A stretch of 20,605 nucleotides of DNA, from assembly GCA_023253415.1 (NCBI GenBank), contig JALRGK010000105.1:1-20605 (forward strand). Reading direction: 5' to 3'. The position numbers and the translations under genes were made by a program. Under the pieces are notes generated by a model. The model saw only the letters and a list, made by a program, of their open reading frames with translations. It made no database searches and was not told where the DNA came from. Below, one piece after another: positions 1 to 5,615 of this stretch; within the stretch, counting starts at the first letter, position 1; each line of letters opens with the position of its first letter. The stretch comes from Rhodocyclaceae bacterium (GTDB lineage Bacteria; Pseudomonadota; Gammaproteobacteria; Burkholderiales; Rhodocyclaceae).

Positions 1-7
1 GCAACGG

Positions 8-26
8 TAACCAGGCGATCTGGTTA
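8..26. other. small perfect hairpin downstream of cydX
   Basis: TAACCAG at 8-14 pairs with CTGGTTA at 20-26 around a 5-base loop. It lies about 20 bases past the cydX stop on the minus strand. No T-run follows it within the window on that strand, so it is not a convincing intrinsic terminator. It could be the base of a terminator or part of a gene continuing beyond position 1. Confidence 0.3.
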
Positions 27-47
27 GTGGCTTCGGATATATTTTTT

Positions 48-191
48 TTATCCACGTCTTTGTGGATCATCTTCATGTTGCGGATGTGCCAGTGCAGCTT
101 TGCGCGCATCAGCATTTTCCATCCACATGGCGTTGAGAATGGCGACGAGAATGGCGAATCCAACGCCGAGAACCCAGGCAAAGTACCACAT
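48..191 (-). CDS. cydX: cytochrome bd oxidase small subunit CydX
   Basis: A 47-residue protein beginning MWYFAWVLGVGFAILVAILN. CydX is a single-pass inner-membrane peptide that binds CydA and stabilises the haems of cytochrome bd. The MWYFAW start followed by one hydrophobic helix (about residues 3-22) and a short charged tail (ADARKAALAHPQHEDDPQRRG) is the CydX/YbgT family signature. The tail is somewhat longer than in E. coli CydX (37 residues). An AAAGGA Shine-Dalgarno sits upstream of the ATG. The gene is last in the minus-strand cyd operon, 20 bases after the NifX-like gene instead of directly after cydB. Identification is strong for so short a protein, because sequence and context agree. 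Confidence 0.93.
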   Translation of the reverse strand: MWYFAWVLGVGFAILVAILNAMWMENADARKAALAHPQHEDDPQRRG

Positions 192-211
192 GGTCTTTTT
201 TCCTTTCCGGA

Positions 212-538
212 TCAGTTCGGCTGTTTTTTACCAGCCAGATAGTTCAAAACAGCAATATCAGGAGTGATATCTGCTACGAGATGCGTTACAACCCCTGCTT
301 TAGCCAGCTTGTTACGAAGTGAGTCTCCGAGATTGGCTGTAATTAGCACATCAATGTCAGCCAGTTTGGCGGGTAAGTGAGATTGCATGGTGTGCAGAGT
401 TTCGTCGATATCAAGTTCTATAAACTGCTTGTCGATATGCGTGCTGTCATCGGGCAGCTCGTAAAGCCAGAATTTTCTGCACCGTCCGGCATGAGCCGTG
501 ACCGATTTGGCATTCTGGCTGGTGATGGCGATTTTCAT
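212..538 (-). CDS. NifX/NafY-like FeMo-cofactor-binding domain protein inside the cyd operon
   Basis: A 108-residue protein starting MKIAITSQNAKSVTAHAGRC. This start, with the later LADIDVLITANLGDSLRNKL and AVLNYLAG segments, matches the dinitrogenase iron-molybdenum cofactor domain (NifX/NifB C-terminal/NafY superfamily). That is an RNase H-like fold that binds metal clusters in nitrogenase maturation; many members occur outside nif clusters with unknown function. Cys20 is a possible ligand. The gene has its own AAGGAT Shine-Dalgarno, starts 10 bases after the cydB stop and ends 20 bases before cydX, so it is very probably co-transcribed with the oxidase. No nif gene is present in the window. 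A role in cofactor handling or redox sensing for cytochrome bd is inference from position only. Confidence 0.8.
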   Translation of the reverse strand: MKIAITSQNAKSVTAHAGRCRKFWLYELPDDSTHIDKQFIELDIDETLHTMQSHLPAKLADIDVLITANLGDSLRNKLAKAGVVTHLVADITPDIAVLNYLAGKKQPN

Positions 539-548
539 GAACGGATCC

Positions 549-1688
549 TTAATAGGCAGAATGATCGTTTTCTTTGATGTAAGCTAAAGTCACCTTGCCA
601 GCCATGACTTTGTATGCCCAGCTGGTATAGATAATGATGATTGGCATAAAAATTAGTGTGGCAACAAGCATGATGCCGAGAGTCAGCTGGCTGGAGACGC
701 TATCCCAAACCGTCAAGCTCGATCCAAAGTCTGTGGAGGAGGGCATTACAAACGGGAACATGGAGAACCCTGCTGTGCCAATGATGCCTACGATGGCGAG
801 TGAAGAGGCCACAAAAGCTGCTAGGTTTTTTCCACGGCTAACAAGCAGCATGGCAAAAGGTACCATGACGTATACAGTGAGTGGCAAGAGCATAGTAGCT
901 GGGTAGCGCTGGTAATTGGATAACCAGGCACCCGTTTCACGGATGACGCTTTTCCCAAGTGGATTGGGCAGTGCATTCGGATTGATTGATGAATCAATCA
1001 CATAGCCAGGTATGGCTTGCCACAACCAGATTCCTGCCAGCGTAAACGTCAGAATTAGGAGCGTACCAAACAGGTAAACAGCCCTTTGTGAACGAAATCC
1101 AACGGTGCCTTCTGTTCTTAAGGATAGGTACACTCCGCCGTGAAATGTGATCATCGCTGTGGACACCAAGCCACAGAGCAGAGCAAATGGATTGAGAAGC
1201 CCCCAGAAACTACCGGTGTAATACGAAGCAAGGTTATTATCAAAATGGAAAGGCACCCCTTGTAGAAGGTTGCCGAATGCAACACCAAAGATCAGCGGCG
1301 GTACGGCCCCGCCCACAAAAAGACCCCAGTCCCAAGTCTTACGCCAGGTTGGATTGTCGATCTTGCTGCGATAGTCAAAACCGACTGGCCTGAAGAAGAG
1401 CGCCCAGAGCACGGCCAACATGGCCCAGTAAAATCCTGAAAAGGCTGTTGCGTAGACGAGTGGCCATGCGGCAAAAATAGCGCCGCCACCGGTAATAAAC
1501 CAAACTTGATTGCCATCCCAGTGGGGTCCCACGGTGTTGATAACAACACGACGCTCGTCATCGGTTTTTCCAACGAATGGGAGCAAGGTGCCGACGCCCA
1601 TGTCGTGCCCATCCATGATGGCGAAGCCTACGAGCAGAACACCAACCAAGAGCCACCAGATTATTTTCAATACGGCATATTCGAACAT
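549..1688 (-). CDS. cydB: cytochrome bd ubiquinol oxidase subunit II
   Basis: A 379-residue integral membrane protein, the same length as E. coli CydB. CydB pairs with CydA in the inner membrane to form the quinol oxidase that reduces oxygen to water with high affinity. The N-terminal run WWLLVGVLLVGFAIMDGHDM, with DGHDMGVG and then NTVGPHWDGNQVWFITGGG, is the CydB signature, followed by multiple hydrophobic helices. The start ATG is preceded by AGAGGT. It lies 18 bases after the cydA stop in the same operon. Nothing is missing or unusual. Confidence 0.97.
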   Translation of the reverse strand: MFEYAVLKIIWWLLVGVLLVGFAIMDGHDMGVGTLLPFVGKTDDERRVVINTVGPHWDGNQVWFITGGGAIFAAWPLVYATAFSGFYWAMLAVLWALFFRPVGFDYRSKIDNPTWRKTWDWGLFVGGAVPPLIFGVAFGNLLQGVPFHFDNNLASYYTGSFWGLLNPFALLCGLVSTAMITFHGGVYLSLRTEGTVGFRSQRAVYLFGTLLILTFTLAGIWLWQAIPGYVIDSSINPNALPNPLGKSVIRETGAWLSNYQRYPATMLLPLTVYVMVPFAMLLVSRGKNLAAFVASSLAIVGIIGTAGFSMFPFVMPSSTDFGSSLTVWDSVSSQLTLGIMLVATLIFMPIIIIYTSWAYKVMAGKVTLAYIKENDHSAY

Positions 1689-1706
1689 GACGAGACCTCT
1701 TGTTGG

Positions 1707-3272
1707 TTAGGCGTGTGTTGAGTGCGCAACTTCGTTATCGTAGCGGCCGGTGCCCAGGCTGCCTGGCCCCTGCTTTGCAAATCGGATCATCAGATACATC
1801 TCGACAATCAGCAGTAGGGTATAAAAACCGATAAATCCTGCCAGTGAGCCGTACAGGCTTTCGACACTGAGTGTAGAGACTGACATGTGTGTGGGAAGCA
1901 CACCGAAGATAGTCCACGGCTGGCGACCGTATTCAGCAACAAACCAACCAAGTTCAGCAGCGATCCATGGGGCAGGAAGGAAAATCAAAGCCCAGCGCAA
2001 CAACCAGGGCTTCTGGTCGAATGTGCCCTTGACGGCGTACCAGGCGGCAAAAGCAAATAGAAGTAACATGGCAAAGCCCAGGCCAACCATGATCCTGAAT
2101 GACCAGAACATGGGTGTCACCTTAGGTATTGTGTCGCGCGTTGCCTGGTCAATCATGGCATCAGTCGCATCGGAGACATTGGTTGTGTACTTGCGAAGTA
2201 ATAAGCCGAAACCAAGGTCTTCTTTATGTGCTTCGAACAAAGATTTGGCGTTGGTATTGCTTTCATTTTTACGTAAAGCTTCGAGAGCTGTCACCGCCTT
2301 TATGCCTGAGATAATTCGCTCACGGTTTTTGGCCATGATTTCCTTGATGCCTGGAATTTCTTTGTCCAGAGAACGGGTACCAATAAGCCCCATGACATAG
2401 GGAATCTCGATAGCATAATCGTTGCGCATTTCCTTTTCATTAGGCAGTGCAAATAGATTGAAGCTGGCTGGTGCAGGCTCTGTTTCCCACATGGCTTCCA
2501 TGGCTGCCAGTTTTGTCTGCTGGGCTTCTCCAACGGTGTAACCCGATTCATCGCCCAGAACGATGGTGGAAAGGATGGAGGCTAGACCGAATGCAGCCGC
2601 GATATTGAAGCTTTTTCGAGCAAACTCAACATTGCGCTTCTTGAGCAGATACCAAGAAGATATTGCTAGAACAAACATGGAGCCTGTGACGTAACCAGCC
2701 GAAACCGTGTGAACAAATTTTGCCTGCGCATCAGGGTTAAACAGAACGGCAGCAAAATCGACCATTTCCATCCGCATCGTGATGTAACTGAATTCCGATC
2801 CAACAGGATTTTGCATCCAGCCATTGGCAATTAGAATCCACAGTGCTGAAAGATTTGTGCCCACGGCCATCAGCGTGGTGACCAAGAGATGCTGTTGGCG
2901 AGAGAGTCGATCCCAGCCAAAAAAGAAGAGGCCGATGAACGTGGACTCTAGAAAAAACGCCATTAAGCCTTCAATGGCCAGAGGCGCACCGAAAATATCG
3001 CCCACGTAATGTGAGTAGTAGGCCCAGTTCGTTCCAAACTGGAATTCCATCGTAATACCTGTGGTGACGCCAAGGGCAAAGTTGATGCCAAAGAGCTTGC
3101 CCCAGAAGCGGGTCATGTCCTTATAGATGGTTTTTCCGGTCATGACGTAAACGCTTTCCATGATGACCAGAATCCACACCATGCCGAGCGTTAAGGGCAC
3201 AAAAAGAAAGTGATACAAGGCTGTTGCAGCGAACTGAAGTCGCGATAAGTCTACAAGTTGGTCGCTAATCAC
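1707..3272 (-). CDS. cydA: cytochrome bd ubiquinol oxidase subunit I
   Basis: A 521-residue multi-pass membrane subunit carrying the three haems (b558, b595, d) and the quinol site. Axial ligands are in place two residues later than in E. coli: His21, His188 and Met395. Conserved acids Glu101 and Glu109 are present, and the signature GRQPW is at about 449-453 (GWFVAEYGRQPW). Its length and the long segment between about 240 and 390 indicate the E. coli-like long Q-loop type. The start codon is GTG, preceded at five bases by GGGGAG, and overlaps the cydP stop (G-TGA), so translation of the two is probably coupled. Cyanide-insensitive (CioA) alternatives are less likely given the long Q-loop. 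Confidence 0.97.
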   Translation of the reverse strand: MISDQLVDLSRLQFAATALYHFLFVPLTLGMVWILVIMESVYVMTGKTIYKDMTRFWGKLFGINFALGVTTGITMEFQFGTNWAYYSHYVGDIFGAPLAIEGLMAFFLESTFIGLFFFGWDRLSRQQHLLVTTLMAVGTNLSALWILIANGWMQNPVGSEFSYITMRMEMVDFAAVLFNPDAQAKFVHTVSAGYVTGSMFVLAISSWYLLKKRNVEFARKSFNIAAAFGLASILSTIVLGDESGYTVGEAQQTKLAAMEAMWETEPAPASFNLFALPNEKEMRNDYAIEIPYVMGLIGTRSLDKEIPGIKEIMAKNRERIISGIKAVTALEALRKNESNTNAKSLFEAHKEDLGFGLLLRKYTTNVSDATDAMIDQATRDTIPKVTPMFWSFRIMVGLGFAMLLLFAFAAWYAVKGTFDQKPWLLRWALIFLPAPWIAAELGWFVAEYGRQPWTIFGVLPTHMSVSTLSVESLYGSLAGFIGFYTLLLIVEMYLMIRFAKQGPGSLGTGRYDNEVAHSTHA

Positions 3273-3463
3273 AGTGACTCCCCGGTTTTTGAATGCTTGG
3301 ATGCAGTGGAGGTTTCAGGCCATGCAGCCTCAATGTCAACGTTGGCACGTTGATCCTTGAAAAAGAACCACCAGATCGTCATGAGTATGAGTAGCTTGAT
3401 GACAACGACCAGCACAAGCTCGTTTCTGAGTTTGACGTCTGGGCTCTTGAGACTCTTTTTCAT
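3269..3463 (-). CDS. cydP: cytochrome bd accessory small membrane protein CydP
   Basis: A 64-residue protein starting MKKSLKSPDVKLRNELVLVV. Layout is a basic N-terminus, one transmembrane helix (about residues 16-34, LVLVVVIKLLILMTIWWFFF) and a polar tail. The motif of charged residues, then an ELxLVxxIKL helix ending WWxFF(K/R)D, matches the CydP small-subunit family found directly upstream of cydA in many proteobacteria. The stop overlaps the cydA start. Its ATG lies 12-13 bases from the -12 element of a sigma-54 promoter (3475-3490), and no Shine-Dalgarno is visible, so the transcript should begin at or next to the start codon. Family naming is from memory of the pattern; the position supports it. 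Confidence 0.8.
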   Translation of the reverse strand: MKKSLKSPDVKLRNELVLVVVIKLLILMTIWWFFFKDQRANVDIEAAWPETSTASKHSKTGESL

Positions 3464-3474
3464 GCCGGATTTAA

Positions 3475-3490
3475 TGCAATTTATGTGCCA
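3475..3490 (-). promoter_or_regulatory. sigma-54 (-24/-12) promoter of the cyd operon
   Basis: Read on the minus strand, the sequence is TGGCACATAAATTGCA. This matches the sigma-54 consensus TGGCAC-N5-TTGCA with exact GG-to-GC spacing. TGGCAC is 3485-3490 and TTGCA is 3475-3479. With the C of GC at -12 (3476), the start point falls at about 3464, immediately before the cydP ATG (3463). The divergent gene encodes a sigma-54 activator, which strongly supports function. Confidence 0.88.
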
Positions 3491-3523
3491 ACCGTTGGGC
3501 GCGCTGTAACCAACTGTTTTATA

Positions 3524-3546
3524 GACACATTTGTCATCTTTGTGTC
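3524..3546. promoter_or_regulatory. inverted repeat between cydP and the sigma-54 regulator
   Basis: GACACA (3524-3529) and TGTGTC (3541-3546) form a perfect 6-bp inverted repeat with an 11-base spacer, centred about 71 bases upstream of the predicted cyd start point. A nested GACA-N4-TGTC lies at 3524-3535. It could be a binding site for the activator or part of the regulator's own promoter. No match to a named operator is claimed. Confidence 0.4.
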
Positions 3547-3583
3547 CACTGTCGCAGGGGTTTGTCGTGTAACAGCTGAATAT

Positions 3584-3629
3584 ATGGCACGAAATGGCAG
3601 AAACTGGCAGAATCTGCAGATGGCACAAA
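3584..3629. repeat. 10-bp-phased TGGCA repeats, candidate enhancer for the cyd sigma-54 promoter
   Basis: Three contiguous 10-base units, ATGGCACGAA (3584), ATGGCAGAAA (3594) and CTGGCAGAAT (3604), are followed six bases later by ATGGCACAAA (3620-3629). GCAG-AAT-CTGC at 3608-3618 adds a small dyad. The array lies 120-165 bases upstream of the predicted sigma-54 start point, the usual range for activator sites, and overlaps the first codons of the regulator gene if that starts at 3584. Confidence 0.45.
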
Positions 3630-4921
3630 CCCGTATCCCCGGCTTGCTGGAACAGGTCATATCCAGTCTGCACGAACCCTATGTCCTGATTGATCAGGAC
3701 TATGTTGTGCGCTTTGCCAATGAGGCGTACCTGCATCTCCATCAAAAGGGATCGCTAAACGGGCTGGTAGGAAAACATTGTTATGAAATTTCGCATGGGT
3801 ACCAGCTACCCTGCGATCAGTCCGGTGAAAGTTGCCCTTTATCACTGAGTAGGGACTCGGGTGCAACCGAGCGAGTCGTGCATATTCACAGGCACGCCGG
3901 TATTGATTTGTACGAAACGATTGAACTTACACCGCTAAAAAATCGTGAAGGTGAGACAGCGTACTTTCTTGAGCGGATTCAACCGCTTCATCACTTTAGC
4001 CCTTCTAGTCAGCATCAGGGGTTGACGGGTCGTGCACCGACTTTTGTCGCCATGCTTGATCAGTTACAACGTGTTGCGCCCACTGAAACCACCGTGCTGA
4101 TTCAAGGAGAATCCGGCACAGGAAAAGAGTTGGTGGCACGCGCATTGCATGATTCCAGCAAGCGTTCGCTTAAACCTTACATCACCGTTGACTGCACGGG
4201 GTTACCCGAAACCTTGATCGAAAGCGAGCTCTTTGGCCATGAAAAAGGTGCGTTTACCGGAGCTTATGCCCTCAAACGTGGTTTGGTAGAAGAGGCCGAC
4301 GGTGGCACCCTGTTCCTTGACGAGATTGGTGATATTCCTCTGGGGTTGCAAGCCAAGCTTCTACGTTTTTTGGAAACCGGCATGTATCGTCGTGTAGGCT
4401 CTAATCAGGTGTTACATGCGGATGTGCGCCTAGTGTCGGCGACGCACCGCATTCTGAAGGACCTAGTCGCAACTAATGAATTCCGTAATGACTTGTATTA
4501 TCGGGTCAGCGCATTCCCGATCTGGGTACCCAGGTTAACAGAGCGTAAGGAAGACTTGCCATTACTGGTGGCCTCTTTACTCAAGCGGTTGCCCAAAGGT
4601 GACGCCTTTAAACTTGACAAAGCAGCGCTGAATCTTCTGGAAGCCTATCCATTTCCCGGGAATATCCGTGAACTCAAAAACATCCTCGAGCGAGCGGTCA
4701 TTCTTTGCGATGGTCGCCTTATCACTCCGGCGCATCTGCCGCCGGAGGTCACAGGTTTTGTGGCCGCAGCGCATGACAATGTGTTAGCGAGCGGCAATGT
4801 AGCAGGGCGTATCGATGATATCGGGCAATTACTGCAGGAGGGTTTCACCCGGCAGGAAATTGCTGAAAAGCTTCAGGTGAGTGAACGGACAGTGTATCGG
4901 ATATTAAAAGCACTCAAATAG
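3584..4921 (+). CDS. PAS-domain sigma-54-dependent transcriptional activator, likely regulator of cyd
   Basis: A 445-residue enhancer-binding protein if started at 3584; residue numbers use that start. An N-terminal PAS-like sensor (about 15-135) contains Cys66 (HCYE), Cys77 (LPCD) and Cys84 (SCPL). The AAA+ domain follows, with Walker A GESGTGKE at 175-182, the sigma-54-contact loop GAFTGA at 222-227 and Walker B GGTLFLDE at 240-247. A C-terminal helix-turn-helix (about 421-445, RQEIAEKLQVSERTVYRIL) resembles resolvase-type more than Fis-type helices. There is no receiver domain, so it probably senses its signal directly. The frame is open upstream to an ATG at 3485, but that lies inside the divergent sigma-54 promoter. 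ATG 3584 and ATG 3620 are the plausible starts; neither has a strong Shine-Dalgarno. Divergence from cyd suggests it activates that operon. Confidence 0.9.
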   Translation: MARNGRNWQNLQMAQTRIPGLLEQVISSLHEPYVLIDQDYVVRFANEAYLHLHQKGSLNGLVGKHCYEISHGYQLPCDQSGESCPLSLSRDSGATERVVHIHRHAGIDLYETIELTPLKNREGETAYFLERIQPLHHFSPSSQHQGLTGRAPTFVAMLDQLQRVAPTETTVLIQGESGTGKELVARALHDSSKRSLKPYITVDCTGLPETLIESELFGHEKGAFTGAYALKRGLVEEADGGTLFLDEIGDIPLGLQAKLLRFLETGMYRRVGSNQVLHADVRLVSATHRILKDLVATNEFRNDLYYRVSAFPIWVPRLTERKEDLPLLVASLLKRLPKGDAFKLDKAALNLLEAYPFPGNIRELKNILERAVILCDGRLITPAHLPPEVTGFVAAAHDNVLASGNVAGRIDDIGQLLQEGFTRQEIAEKLQVSERTVYRILKALK

Positions 4922-4936
4922 AATGAGCCACGAAAA

Positions 4937-4957
4937 ACGCCCCGCATAGCAGGGCGT
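4937..4957 (-). terminator. intrinsic terminator between the convergent regulator and cytochrome b genes
   Basis: ACGCCC (4937-4942) pairs with GGGCGT (4952-4957). The stem continues by GC/GC past one C-A mismatch to a three-base loop. On the minus strand the hairpin is followed by TTTTTCG, which ends the otr-cytochrome b transcript. On the plus strand the tail is CTCTTGGTCTTT, weaker but possibly bidirectional. Confidence 0.75.
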
Positions 4958-4982
4958 CTCTTGGTCTTTATGAAGCCAGTAT

Positions 4983-5615
4983 TTAATGGGTATGAGAGTG
5001 GCCGGATGACTCAGATTCTTCCCAACCAGTGATCATGGCTTTGATGTGTGCGGTCAATGTGTGGCCTGTAGTGGTGAGGTAGACATGGATGAAGAAGAAG
5101 GCGGTCATCAAGAAGGCGCCCAGTGTATGGGCGACAGCGACCCATTCTAGTGACAGGTAGTTGCTCAATCCCCAGCTTGTCCAGTCACCGTAAAAGAGAT
5201 AAAGCAACCCGGATATCCAGATAAGTGGGGATATCATGGCCAGCAAAGCCAGGTAAGCCAGACGTTGTAACGGATTGTGTTTCTGCTGTGCTGTTTTGTG
5301 GAATGGATGAGGGGCACCTGTAAAAATACCGATGGTGTAATAGCGAATCATCGCTGTCACATTCTTAAGCGATGGCTTGTATTGTTTCCACTCGCCTGTT
5401 GTGAATTGCCAGAAGATTGTAAATGCCCACAACGTTATCAAGGCCCAAGCTGCCATCGTATGAACTTGCACGGCTTTCCCAAAACCTAGTAGCGAATACG
5501 TACCGTGGATCTCGAATCCGGTAATCATCATGGCAATAACCAAAAGGGCCTGAGACCAGTGCCAGAATCTCTCGTACCGTTTGTAAATGTAAATTCTGGG
5601 TTGTTGATTAGTCAT
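4983..5615 (-). CDS. membrane cytochrome b (b561/hydrogenase-type), electron partner of the octaheme cytochrome
   Basis: A 210-residue protein starting MTNQQPRIYIYKRYERFWHW, with four or so hydrophobic helices (about 20-40, 52-72, 117-142, 157-182). Histidines in membrane segments (His19, His37, His52, His163, His177) match the prokaryotic cytochrome b561/HyaC/FdnI-like family. These bind two b haems and pass electrons between the quinone pool and a periplasmic partner. The tail is histidine-rich (GHSHTH). The start overlaps the otr stop by eight bases, indicating a translationally coupled pair. Upstream in-frame starts lie inside otr and are rejected. The probable role is quinol oxidation to feed the octaheme cytochrome, or the reverse; direction is not visible from sequence. 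Confidence 0.85.
   Translation of the reverse strand: MTNQQPRIYIYKRYERFWHWSQALLVIAMMITGFEIHGTYSLLGFGKAVQVHTMAAWALITLWAFTIFWQFTTGEWKQYKPSLKNVTAMIRYYTIGIFTGAPHPFHKTAQQKHNPLQRLAYLALLAMISPLIWISGLLYLFYGDWTSWGLSNYLSLEWVAVAHTLGAFLMTAFFFIHVYLTTTGHTLTAHIKAMITGWEESESSGHSHTH

Noticed and set aside
212..538. Evidence of a nitrogen-fixation cluster
   Set aside because: Only a single NifX/NafY-fold gene is present, embedded in a cyd operon. No nifHDK, nifB or nifEN is seen, so nitrogen fixation is not claimed.
3485..3583. Regulator start at ATG 3485
   Set aside because: This ATG lies inside the minus-strand sigma-54 promoter element, and the added residues (hydrophobic, no domain match) are unlike the rest. 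ATG 3584 or 3620 is preferred.
3584..3600. Second sigma-54 promoter on the plus strand (TGGCACGAAATGGCA)
   Set aside because: The GG-to-GC spacing is one base short of the required distance and the TTGC block is absent. It is better explained as part of the phased repeat.
3269..3745. Longer minus-strand reading frame (158 residues) extending cydP upstream
   Set aside because: The extension crosses the sigma-54 promoter and the first codons of the divergent regulator. The family-like sequence begins at MKKSLKSPD (3463).
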